A stretch of 51,807 nt of DNA from Clostridium sp. GTDB lineage: Bacteria; Bacillota; Clostridia; Clostridiales; Clostridiaceae. The stretch's first letter is position 1. Every line of letters starts with the position of its first letter. The stretch covers positions 1 through 51,807 of the forward strand of contig NZ_JAJFUC010000052.1 of assembly GCF_021372645.1 (NCBI RefSeq), written 5' to 3'. The translations under genes were made by a program, and so were the position numbers. This document shows positions 25,953 to 33,545 of the stretch, piece after piece. The notes below the pieces were generated by a model. It was not told the origin of the DNA. It was given only the letters and a program-made list of their open reading frames with translations, and ran no database searches.

Positions 25953-26101
25953 AAAACTATTCTGCCATAATTCTTGCGGCAGGCTATTCTTCAAGGATGG
26001 GAGAAAGAATACATGTACTAAAAGAGCCTTTTCCTCATTATGAAGAATGTATGGAAATATTAAGATTAAGTGATGTTAAGCAAGAGACATTGAACATATG
26101 A
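25949..26101 (+). pseudogene. mocA: Shrunken mocA (molybdenum cofactor cytidylyltransferase), 50 codons
   Basis: The ORF begins MKNYSAIILAAGYSSRMGER, the nucleotide-binding start (LAAGxSxRMG) of MocA/MobA-like nucleotidyltransferases, which normally run to about 200 residues. It then passes in frame to HYEECMEILRLSDVKQETL, which reads like a C-terminal end, and stops. A large in-frame internal deletion explains this. The four-base overlaps with xdhC before it and with the mogA frame after it are both preserved, so the operon's translational layout survives although the enzyme cannot work. Confidence 0.65.
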
Positions 26102-26118
26102 AAGAGAGGGGAATGAAG

Positions 26119-26610
26119 ATGATAAAAATCGCAATATTAACTATAAGTGATAAGGGAGCTAGAGGAGAAAGAATAGATGAGACAGGGCCAGCAATTAGGA
26201 AGGAATTAGAAGAAAATGAGTATACTATAAGCTTTTATAAAATTGTTCCTGATGAAATAGAACAAATAGAAAAAGAATTAATTTATTTGTGTGATAAGTT
26301 AAAAGTTGATTTAATTTTGACCAATGGAGGTACAGGTTTTTCGAAAAGGGATGTTACACCTGAAGCAACTAAAAATGTAATAGAGAAATATGCGCCAGGT
26401 ATTGGCGAGGCCATGAGGATGAAATCTCTAGCTATTACACCAAAGGCCATGCTTTCTAGGGGGATTTCAGGAATTCGTGGGAAGACATTAATAATTAATC
26501 TTCCAGGTAGTCCTAAAGGTGCTGTAGAAAATCTTCAATTTGTATTACCAGCAATTCCACATGGTATTGCAATACTTACAGGAGAAGCTAGTGAGTGTGC
26601 GGGAAGTTAA
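26119..26610 (+). CDS. mogA: Molybdopterin adenylyltransferase (MogA/MoaB family)
   Basis: This protein has 163 residues from ATG 26119, seven bases after GAGGGG; ATGs at 26113 and 26098 are in frame, and the last overlaps the mocA remnant. Motifs are ILTISDKGARGERIDETGP, LILTNGGTGFSKRDVTPEAT, PGIGEAMR and LPGSPKGAVENL. It adenylates molybdopterin before Mo insertion. Sequence alone does not separate MogA from MoaB-type proteins, which can do the same reaction. Confidence 0.9.
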   Translation: MIKIAILTISDKGARGERIDETGPAIRKELEENEYTISFYKIVPDEIEQIEKELIYLCDKLKVDLILTNGGTGFSKRDVTPEATKNVIEKYAPGIGEAMRMKSLAITPKAMLSRGISGIRGKTLIINLPGSPKGAVENLQFVLPAIPHGIAILTGEASECAGS

Positions 26611-26715
26611 AACAAAAGAATAATGAAAAATAATTAATGATTAAGAAGGAAATTCCAAAGGAATTATAAAGTAATTTCAATCTTAATCACTAATTAAATA
26701 GTAGGAGACGGTGTT

Positions 26716-27675
26716 ATGAGAGACAAGCAAGGAAGAAATATCAATTATTTAAGAGTATCAGTGACTGACAGATGTAATTTAAGGTGCATATATTGCATGC
26801 CAGAAGAAGACATAGAAACTTTAAGACATGATGATATTCTTCGCCTTGAGGATATTTTAAAAATTGTAAAGGCAGCTGCCTCACTTGGTATTAATAAGAT
26901 AAGGTACACTGGTGGAGAACCCTTAGTAATGAAGGATATAGATAAATTAATATATGAAACTTCTAAATTGCAGGGAATAGAAGATATTGCAATAACCACA
27001 AATGGCATTTTGCTATCTGATATGGCAGAGGATTTAAAAAAATCTGGACTTAAAAGAGTTAACATAAGCTTAGATACATTAGATAAAGATAAATTTAAAG
27101 ATATTACGAGAATAGGGAATTTAGATAAAGTACTAGAAGGTATAAATAAGTGTTTATCAATTGGAATAAAACCACTAAAAATTAATACAGTTTTAATGAA
27201 AGGTATTAATGATACAGAATTTACAGATTTTTTAAATTTAGCTAAGGAAATGCCAGTAGAAATAAGATTTATTGAACTTATGCCAATCGGCGAAAGTATT
27301 AAGTTATACGAAGAAAGCAAGGTAAATTTTAAAAATATTTTGATAAGGCATCCGGAGTTAGTCCCAATCGAAAGTAAAAAGGGGACAACAGCGCAATTAT
27401 ACAAGATTCAAGGTTCAAAAGGAAAAATAGGTTTTATTAATTCTATAAGCTGCAATTTTTGTGCAGATTGTAATAAAATAAGGCTTACATCGACAGGAAC
27501 AATTAAGCCATGTCTTCATTCAAAGGAGGAAATAAATCTTAAAGAATATTTAAATAATGAAGAACTGCTTACAACAAAACTAAAATCAGCAATATTTAAT
27601 AAACCACTAGAGCATCACCTTCAAGAGGAAAGCGTTAGTAGAAGTGATAAGATGATGTATCAGATAGGAGGCTAA
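26716..27675 (+). CDS. moaA: GTP 3',8-cyclase
   Basis: This protein has 319 residues and is a radical SAM enzyme that makes the first intermediate of Moco from GTP. The N-terminal cluster motif is [12 protein letters not shown], and SAM-binding TGGEPL follows. The C-terminal second [4Fe-4S] site is [20 protein letters not shown], with a third Cys in KPCLHS. The terminal GG (MMYQIGG), needed for activity in MoaA, is present. It stands five bases before moaC in one unit with it. Confidence 0.95.
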   Translation: MRDKQGRNINYLRVSVTDRCNLRCIYCMPEEDIETLRHDDILRLEDILKIVKAAASLGINKIRYTGGEPLVMKDIDKLIYETSKLQGIEDIAITTNGILLSDMAEDLKKSGLKRVNISLDTLDKDKFKDITRIGNLDKVLEGINKCLSIGIKPLKINTVLMKGINDTEFTDFLNLAKEMPVEIRFIELMPIGESIKLYEESKVNFKNILIRHPELVPIESKKGTTAQLYKIQGSKGKIGFINSISCNFCADCNKIRLTSTGTIKPCLHSKEEINLKEYLNNEELLTTKLKSAIFNKPLEHHLQEESVSRSDKMMYQIGG

Positions 27676-27680
27676 AAATA

Positions 27681-28160
27681 ATGGAACTTACGCATATAAA
27701 TGAAGAAGGAAGAGCTAAAATGGTTGATGTATCTGAAAAGGTTGATACTGTACGAGAAGCAGTAGCAATTGGATATGTTTCTATGAAAAAAGAAACCCTT
27801 GAAAGAATAAAAGAAGGTACTATTTCAAAAGGCGATGTATTAGCTGTTGCTCAAGTAGGAGGAATAATGGGAGCTAAAAATACTCCACAAATAATACCAA
27901 TGTGCCATCCTATAATGATATCTGGCTGTGATATAAGCTTTAGAATTGATTTTGAAAATAATAGAATTGAAATAACTGCAACCACAAAGATTGTAGGAAA
28001 AACTGGAATTGAGATGGAGGCACTCACTGCAGTATCTACTGCAGCATTAACTATTTATGATATGTGCAAATCTATTGATAGAGAAATGATTATAAATAAT
28101 ATTATGCTTGTAAGAAAAAGTGGAGGAAAATCAGGTACATTTGAAAGGAAGGGATTATGA
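27681..28160 (+). CDS. moaC: Cyclic pyranopterin monophosphate synthase
   Basis: This protein has 159 residues and acts after MoaA. Family signatures are [57 protein letters not shown] and KSGGKSG. Its ribosome site (AGGAGG) lies inside the moaA 3' end. It overlaps the MOSC gene by four bases. Confidence 0.95.
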   Translation: MELTHINEEGRAKMVDVSEKVDTVREAVAIGYVSMKKETLERIKEGTISKGDVLAVAQVGGIMGAKNTPQIIPMCHPIMISGCDISFRIDFENNRIEITATTKIVGKTGIEMEALTAVSTAALTIYDMCKSIDREMIINNIMLVRKSGGKSGTFERKGL

Positions 28161-28588
28161 TGAGTAAAGTTATTGCAGTTAATATAAGCGATAAAAAAGG
28201 TGAAGTAAAACATCATATAGAAAAAGGTTTTTTTAGAGTTAATCATGGTCTTGAGGGGGATGCTCATGCAGGAGATTGGCATAGACAAGTAAGCTTACTT
28301 GGAATAGAGAGTATTAAAAAAATGAAAGCAGTTGGAATTGATGTTATAGCCACAGGGCAATTTGCTGAAAATATTACAACAGAAGGATTAACCTTATATG
28401 AACTTTCAGTTGGGACAAAACTTAAAATTGGAGAGGTTCTTTTGGAAGTGACACAGATTGGGAAAAAGTGTCACAAGGGGTGCAAAATTAAGGATTTAGT
28501 AGGCGAGTGTGTAATGCCAAAGGAAGGAATATTTGCTAAGGTATTAGAAGAAGGATATATTAAATCTGGAGATAATATTGAAGTATGA
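28157..28588 (+). CDS. MOSC-domain protein
   Basis: This protein has 143 residues forming a single MOSC domain: [58 protein letters not shown], and [11 protein letters not shown]. The conserved Cys (in KCHKGC) is the residue proposed to carry sulfur in MOSC proteins. It starts within the moaC stop (ATGATG, first or second ATG). In this context it probably handles Moco sulfuration or delivery. Its stop overlaps the start of the GTPase stub at 28586. Confidence 0.9.
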   Translation: MMSKVIAVNISDKKGEVKHHIEKGFFRVNHGLEGDAHAGDWHRQVSLLGIESIKKMKAVGIDVIATGQFAENITTEGLTLYELSVGTKLKIGEVLLEVTQIGKKCHKGCKIKDLVGECVMPKEGIFAKVLEEGYIKSGDNIEV

Positions 28589-28669
28589 AATTTGTGACAT
28601 TTTCGGGACCACCATCGTCAGGTAAAACTTCTGTGATTTTAAAAGTTATTATATCTTTTAGATTGTAGA
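28586..28669 (+). pseudogene. P-loop GTPase stub (copy B)
   Basis: The stub has 27 codons: [20 protein letters not shown] followed by VIISFRL and a stop. It has an intact Walker A (SGPPSSGKTS) and nothing more. It overlaps the MOSC stop by ATGA, so it was once the next gene in the Moco operon. HypB/CobW-like GTPases with this start occur in Mo-hydroxylase clusters, so that is the likely origin. Confidence 0.6.
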
Positions 28670-28681
28670 TTTAACTAAATT

Positions 28682-28826
28682 AAATGGTAGAGGTATACCT
28701 AACTCGTGGGGAGAACTTTTAAATGGTTAATTTCAAAATGAAGTTGCTATACGAGGTAAAAAAGGAAAGTGTTGCGAAACAACATTGCTTGCAATATATA
28801 AAGACTATGGCATAGATGGAATTGAA
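28682..28826 (+). pseudogene. Fragment of a substrate-binding protein
   Basis: One frame reads GRGIPNSWGELLNG, stop, FQNEVAIRGKKGKCCETTLL, AIYKDYGIDGIE. This resembles the middle of periplasmic ABC substrate-binding proteins (PxSWxELL...FKNEVAIRG...LLAIYKDYG). It has no start or end and one stop, and the frame changes into the next remnant. Confidence 0.5.
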
Positions 28827-29392
28827 TTTCTATTTCTTCAGCACATTTATGGGATGGGGATACTAATGAATATAATACTGCTTTTGTTAGAAAAATGCTT
28901 CTAGGAATATCATGTTTACTTATAAATTTAGCTTATAGAAATGTTGGTTTTTATGTAGCTAAAGGAAATCCACATAAAATAAATACATGGAAAGATCTAA
29001 CTAAACAAAATATATCTATGATAAATAGGGAAAAGGGTTCTGGAATAAGAATTTTACTTGATGAAAAGTTAAGATTAAACAATATAAATAGAGAGCACCT
29101 AAATGGATATAATATAGAAAAACAATCTCATTTTGCAGTAGCAAGAGGTATTGCTAGAGGCGAAGGTGATGTTGGAATAGGAAATGAGAAGGTAGCTTGT
29201 CATTTAAGCGAAATTGATTTTATACCACTTCAAGAAGAAAGATATGATTTAGTAATTAAAGAATCAGATTTAAAATATCCAATATACAAATTAATCATAA
29301 ACACCATACAAAGTGAAGAGTTTAAAAAAGAAATTGAAGGTTTAGGTGGGTATGATTTAAAAGATATTGGTAAAATACTTGCTAAAACTTAA
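28827..29392 (+). pseudogene. C-terminal remnant of a PBP-domain (MoeA/LysR-type) protein
   Basis: From AHLWDGDTNEYNT the frame is open to 29392. The pattern HLWDG...YN...VRK, LAYRNVGFYVAKGNP, WKDLTKQNISMINREKGSGI, and VARGIARGEGDVGIGNEKVA is that of the PBP superfamily domain found at the C-terminus of MoeA-like proteins and of HTH regulators of molybdate metabolism. The N-terminal part is missing. The ATG at 28895 lies inside the domain and has no ribosome site. Confidence 0.65.
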
Positions 29393-29427
29393 ATAATAAT
29401 ATAGTATAAAATTAATAAAAGATTTTA

Positions 29428-29463
29428 GGTGCAAAGATGCAGTGATTTTACTGTGTCTTTTTT
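29428..29463 (+). promoter_or_regulatory. Hexaloop hairpin overlapping a terminator, before the anfO-like gene
   Basis: TGC-AAAGAT-GCA (29430-29441) is a hairpin with a six-base loop having A1 and G4. GATGCAGT (29436-29443) is also the 5' arm of a terminator with ACTGTGTC (29450-29457) and six T. It precedes the anfO-like ATG by about 36 bases. Only one hexaloop is seen, so an ANTAR-type role is tentative; the terminator itself is clear. Confidence 0.5.
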
Positions 29464-29498
29464 GTTATCTAAAAGTACAAATTTAAAGGAGTGATATT

Positions 29499-30107
29499 AT
29501 GAATGAAATAGCAGTATTTCTTGATGAAAAAAATGAGATAAGTTCTTTTACAGAAGCAAAGTGTGTAAATATTTTTGCTCGGGAGGAAGATTCATGGAAG
29601 GTAAAAAAAGAAATATTAGTAGAACGGACAAGTAGTGGAAAAGGAATAAAAGAAGTAAGAGAAGAGTACATCAATTTAGTAAAACAAATGGATGATTGCA
29701 AAATTGTTATAGTAACTAAAGCCTTTGGCATTCCATATAGTGTATTTTATGCAGAAGATTTTAGTGTTTGGGAATTAGAAGGAAATCCTATGAATTTTTT
29801 GAATGAAATTATAAGAAAAGAGAAAGAACAAGAGGAAGCAGAAGAAAATAAAGAAGAAATTGCAAAAAATCTTGGAGAAGGTCATTACTTTATAGATCTA
29901 ATGGAATTAGAAATATCAAATCCAGAGATGTCTTCAAAAAAAGCAATAATTCCTTATTTGAAAGAATATGATGTTAAAAAAATAGAAATTCATTGTTGCC
30001 ATGTACCACCTTGGTTAGTTAAAGAAAAAGATAGAGGAGCTATTGAACTGGATATTAAAGAGGTGAAAAAAAATGATTTCATGGTCACTATTGAAAAAAA
30101 GAATTAA
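29499..30107 (+). CDS. AnfO-family nitrogenase accessory protein
   Basis: This protein has 202 residues behind AAAGGAG. The N-terminus MNEIAVFLDEKNEISSFTEA, the segment CKIVIVTKAFGIPYSVFYAE, and a C-terminal part (EIHCCHVPPWLVKEKDRGAI) match what I know of AnfO-like proteins, first described with the Fe-only nitrogenase. A charged Glu/Lys linker sits near residues 108-130. No anfHDGK genes are in the window, so either it serves the Mo nitrogenase or its partners lie elsewhere. Family assignment is by recall, not by search. Confidence 0.65.
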   Translation: MNEIAVFLDEKNEISSFTEAKCVNIFAREEDSWKVKKEILVERTSSGKGIKEVREEYINLVKQMDDCKIVIVTKAFGIPYSVFYAEDFSVWELEGNPMNFLNEIIRKEKEQEEAEENKEEIAKNLGEGHYFIDLMELEISNPEMSSKKAIIPYLKEYDVKKIEIHCCHVPPWLVKEKDRGAIELDIKEVKKNDFMVTIEKKN

Positions 30108-30203
30108 TGTAAATAATACGTATACTAAATAAAAACTAGGTTTATGCGTATAAACTACTGAAGTTACAACTGTGTATCTTAATTTAGAATGGAGGAAAAT
30201 AAT

Positions 30204-31133
30204 ATGAAAACAATCGAAACTAAATTTGGAACTTTAAATGATGCCATTGTTGCTGGTTATTATTCCACTGGAGAAGCTGAAGAATACAGATTAGAAGAAA
30301 AAAGTGAGCTTAATATTTGGGGGTACAAGCTAATACCTTCATATGAATTTCCCGATGTAAGAAGAAAAGAATTTCCATCAGTGAAAGTTTATAAAAGTGG
30401 AAATATAAGAAGCATTTTATTAAATGACTCAACTTCTATTACAACTAAAATAGGAGTATTTGAAGTTGAAAAAATCACATTTTATGAAGATGGTCCAATT
30501 AATAGACTATTTTTGTTAGATGGTAAATTATCTGGATATTGGTCAGAGGAAGATGAATATGATTTAGCAAAACCATATAAATTTGATTTTGAATTTGCAT
30601 CTTTTGAAGCTAAGGCTATATCCCTTCATTTTTATAAAACTGAGGAGCTAAAGAGTATTACTTTGTGGCCTAAGGAAAGAGTTAATCTAAACTTAGAAGA
30701 TTATAATATTATAGGTAGAATAGGATTTTCCTTATATGAAAGTGGTAAACTCAAATCTTGTGAGCCTTTTAGACCAATTACTATAAATACGCTTATTGGA
30801 GATATAGAAGCCTATGATATTAATGCTATAGGAATTCATGGAGATGAAAATTCTCTTAATTTTTATGAAGATGGTAGGATCAAGTCACTTATTACTTCTA
30901 GAAATACAATAACAATTCATACTTTAGGTGGAGATAAAATTATTCATTCACCTAGAAAAGTCAGAATATATTCTAATAGCGAAGTGATGGATACAATAAC
31001 TTTATCTATAGAATTTATAGATGATAAAGTTATTATAGATGGTAATTATGAATATAATATTCAAGGAAATAAGTTTGAAATAAAGAACTTTGGAGAAAAG
31101 CAATTTACACTTAGTGGTGATTTGAATAAATGA
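30204..31133 (+). CDS. Hypothetical protein with repeated FYExGxlKS strands
   Basis: This protein has 309 residues from ATG 30204, eight bases after GGAGG; the frame opens at 30189, but that would bury the ribosome site. The sequence has at least five related beta motifs: VKVYKSGNIRSILL, ITFYEDGPINRLFL, LHFYKTEELKSITL, FSLYESGKLKSCEP and LNFYEDGRIKSLIT. They recall MORN/YwqK-like strands at about 45-residue spacing. There is no signal peptide and no Cys motif. It lies between anfO and the nif promoter in the same direction. Function unknown. Confidence 0.65.
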   Translation: MKTIETKFGTLNDAIVAGYYSTGEAEEYRLEEKSELNIWGYKLIPSYEFPDVRRKEFPSVKVYKSGNIRSILLNDSTSITTKIGVFEVEKITFYEDGPINRLFLLDGKLSGYWSEEDEYDLAKPYKFDFEFASFEAKAISLHFYKTEELKSITLWPKERVNLNLEDYNIIGRIGFSLYESGKLKSCEPFRPITINTLIGDIEAYDINAIGIHGDENSLNFYEDGRIKSLITSRNTITIHTLGGDKIIHSPRKVRIYSNSEVMDTITLSIEFIDDKVIIDGNYEYNIQGNKFEIKNFGEKQFTLSGDLNK

Positions 31134-31228
31134 TTTTTTTATTGATTTAGCTAAATGGGATATTTTTTTACTAAATTAATAAAAGTGTATCGTTATCATT
31201 GGAAATATCATAGAAATATGAAAAAGAG

Positions 31229-31257
31229 TTTGCAAAATCAATTTTCTATGATATGAT
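31229..31257 (+). promoter_or_regulatory. Degenerate upstream copy of the nif promoter
   Basis: TTTGCA, 17 bases, TATGAT, in a sequence (GCAAAATCAATTTTCTATGA) nearly identical to the promoter about 100 bases further on. It looks like a relic of the tandem duplication of the nif control region. Confidence 0.45.
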
Positions 31258-31329
31258 AACTTTAATAACTAAAACAAATCAACAAAAAATAGCAATATAT
31301 TACAAGTATTATAAAATTTGAAAAAATAG

Positions 31330-31358
31330 TTTACAAAATCAAAATTTTATGATATAAT
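31330..31358 (+). promoter_or_regulatory. nifH promoter
   Basis: TTTACA (31330-31335), a 17-base spacer and TATAAT (31353-31358) form a near-consensus sigma-A promoter. Transcription would start near 31365 and enter leader unit 1 at about 31390. No sigma-54 (GG-N10-GC) site is visible. Confidence 0.75.
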
Positions 31359-31388
31359 AATTAAAATGACTAAATAAAATTTAAATAC

Positions 31389-31519
31389 CTATAATTAAGA
31401 CAACGAAGTCTAAGTGTTTAACTCAAAGAAGAAGTTAAATCTTAGATTTTTTTTATTAAATGAAGGATAAAGGAGTCTAATTTATTATTACTTTAGAAAT
31501 TATATAAAATAGATTTCTT
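31389..31519 (+). promoter_or_regulatory. nifH leader unit 1: two hexaloop hairpins, each overlapping a terminator
   Basis: Module a: GAC-AACGAA-GTC (loop 31402-31407, A1/G4) shares its 3' arm with the terminator TCTAAG...CTTAGA (31409-31446), which has an inner TTTAACT/AGTTAAA stem and eight T. Module b: GGAT-AAAGGA-GTCT (loop 31469-31474, A1/G4) shares GTCTA with a weaker terminator (to about 31517) that has a poor T-run. Binding of an ANTAR-domain protein to paired hexaloops would block the terminators. The organisation is seen directly; the regulator is inferred. Confidence 0.75.
31409..31454 (+). terminator. Terminator 1a in the nifH leader
   Basis: The stem is TCTAAG/CTTAGA plus TTTAACT/AGTTAAA, followed by eight T. 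It would stop nif transcription unless hairpin 1a forms. Confidence 0.8.
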
Positions 31520-31521
31520 GA

Positions 31522-31527
31522 TATAAT
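31522..31527 (+). promoter_or_regulatory. Possible second nif -10 element between leader units
   Basis: GATATAATAATT, then AATAACTAAATAAAATTTAAAT repeats the context of the main -10 region. The -35 region (ATTATA) is poor, so activity is doubtful. It marks the junction of the tandem duplication. Confidence 0.35.
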
Positions 31528-31661
31528 AATTTTAATAACTAAATAAAATTTAAATATATATATTGCAACAAATATATTCTTCATAAAAATTAATTTACTA
31601 TTAACTGTTTTCATGAAGGTTATTTTTTACAATATATGTACCTATAATTAAGGCAACGAAG

Positions 31662-31706
31662 TCTAAGTTTTTAATTCGAAGAAGAAGTTAAACTTAGATT
31701 TTTTTT
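31662..31706 (+). terminator. Terminator 2a in the nifH leader
   Basis: TCTAAGTTTTTAA pairs with TTAAACTTAGA, followed by eight T. It excludes hexaloop hairpin 2a. Confidence 0.8.
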
Positions 31707-31728
31707 ATTAATTAAATGAAGGACAAAG

Positions 31729-31779
31729 GAGTCTAATTTCATATAACTTTAAAAGTTATATGAAATAGATTCTTTTTTT
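31729..31779 (+). terminator. Terminator 2b in the nifH leader
   Basis: GAGTCTAATTTCATATAACT pairs with AGTTATATGAAATAGATTC (one unpaired base, one wobble), followed by seven T. It is the strongest terminator of the leader. Confidence 0.85.
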
Positions 31780-31856
31780 AAAACTAAATTTTAGTTATAT
31801 TAATACATTTAAGTTATAATGTCCCAAATGGGCTTATATAAAATTTATTTAATTAA

Positions 31857-32693
<837 letters not shown>

Positions 32694-32709
32694 GATAAAA
32701 GATAACATA

Positions 32710-32740
32710 TTATATAAAAGTACTTAATGCTTTTATATAA
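32710..32740 (+). other. Hairpin between nifH and nifI1
   Basis: TTATATAAAAG (32710-32720) and CTTTTATATAA (32730-32740) are perfect 11-bp arms with a 9-base loop and no T-run. It is probably a 3' stabiliser or processing site for nifH mRNA. Confidence 0.55.
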
Positions 32741-32792
32741 GTTTAGATTTATATCTAATAACAAAATATATAATAAAAGGAGATAGAGATAT

Positions 32793-33119
32793 ATGTATAT
32801 GATTCGTGCGATAATAAGACCAGAAAAGGTTAGTACTGTACTTTCAGAATTATTAGATGCTGGGTTTCCAGAAGTAACAAAGATGGCTGTTTATGGTAGA
32901 GGAAAGCAAAAAGGAATTAAAGTTGGAGATATTCATTATGATGAACTTCCAAAAGAAATGCTTTTAATTGCAGTTAAAAATGAAGATAAAGATGATGTAA
33001 TAAAAGTTATAATGAGAAGTTCAAGAACAGGTGAAAAAGGTGCTTTTGGTGATGGTAAAATATTTGTTGCATCTGTTGAAGAAGTTTACACTGTAAGTAG
33101 TGGTAAAGCAGGATTATAA
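32793..33119 (+). CDS. nifI1: Nitrogen regulatory PII-like protein NifI1
   Basis: This protein has 108 residues. The PII fold is shown by MIRAIIRPEKVSTVLSELLD, GRGKQKGIKVGDIHYDELPK and the C-terminal GDGKIFVASVEEVYTVSSG. The T-loop differs from GlnB and lacks the uridylylated Tyr context, as in NifI. With NifI2 it blocks the MoFe protein when 2-oxoglutarate is low (known in methanogens). Its place between nifH and nifD is the diagnostic order. Confidence 0.94.
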   Translation: MYMIRAIIRPEKVSTVLSELLDAGFPEVTKMAVYGRGKQKGIKVGDIHYDELPKEMLLIAVKNEDKDDVIKVIMRSSRTGEKGAFGDGKIFVASVEEVYTVSSGKAGL

Positions 33120-33143
33120 AATTAAATTAGGAGGAATAGCTTT

Positions 33144-33527
33144 ATGAAAGAAGTTATGTGTATTATTCGTTTGAATAAAGTAAATAAAACTAAAGAAGCA
33201 CTCACAGAAGCTGGTTTCCCATCTATTACTTGCAGAAAAGTACTTGGAAGAGGTAAAAAATCTATAGATATGGCTTTAATTGAATCATATATTGAAGCAG
33301 GTGAAATACCACAATCAGCATATGGTGAAAACTTATCTGAAAGAGGTAGACTAATTCCAAAAAGACTTATTACTTTAGTAGTAAAAGATGAAGAAGTAAA
33401 AACTGTTGTAGATGCAGTAATAAATATAAATTCAACTGGTACACCAGGAGATGGAAAGATATTTATATTACCAGTAGAAGAAGTGTATAGAGTTAGAGAT
33501 GGACAAGCAGGAGAAGATGCAATTTAA
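33144..33527 (+). CDS. nifI2: Nitrogen regulatory PII-like protein NifI2
   Basis: This protein has 127 residues behind AGGAGG, the longer partner of NifI1. Motifs are MCIIRLNKVNKTKEALTEAG, GRGKKSIDM, a long T-loop (AYGENLSERGRLIPKRLITL), and GDGKIFILPVEEVYRVRDGQ. It forms a hetero-oligomer with NifI1 that senses 2-oxoglutarate and ATP. It ends 18 bases before the nifD start. Confidence 0.94.
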   Translation: MKEVMCIIRLNKVNKTKEALTEAGFPSITCRKVLGRGKKSIDMALIESYIEAGEIPQSAYGENLSERGRLIPKRLITLVVKDEEVKTVVDAVININSTGTPGDGKIFILPVEEVYRVRDGQAGEDAI

Positions 33528-33545
33528 AGCGTGGAGGTGAAGTTA

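Larger units (their letters stand above)
31641..31779 (+). promoter_or_regulatory. nifH leader unit 2: repeated hexaloop/terminator pair
   Basis: Module a: GGC-AACGAA-GTC (loop 31655-31660) overlaps the terminator TCTAAG...CTTAGA with T-run 31699-31706. Module b: GGAC-AAAGGA-GTCT (loop 31725-31730) overlaps the strong terminator 31729-31779. Both loops have A1 and G4. Unit 2 repeats unit 1 almost base for base, including AAGTCTAAG, GAAGAAGTTAAA and AAAGGAGTCTAATTT. It ends 92 bases before nifH. Full-length nif mRNA must therefore pass up to four terminators. Confidence 0.78.

Noticed and set aside
26745-27404. Open frame (219 codons) on the minus strand over moaA
   Set aside because: Shadow of an AT-rich gene with clear radical SAM motifs; composition is Ser/Ile/Leu-rich without any domain.
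28895-29392. A genuine 165-residue periplasmic-type protein starting at ATG 28895
   Set aside because: The same domain is open upstream of that ATG in the same frame (AHLWDGDTNEYNT...), there is no ribosome site, and the start falls inside the domain.
31200-31365. Sigma-54 promoter for nifH
   Set aside because: No GG-N10-GC element is present; a good sigma-A type promoter (TTTACA-17-TATAAT) is.
31389-31779. Known metabolite riboswitch (c-di-GMP, SAM, glutamine, Moco) in the nif leader
   Set aside because: No aptamer core of these classes is visible. The conserved parts are confined to the two hexaloops and terminator arms, which fits protein-mediated antitermination better.
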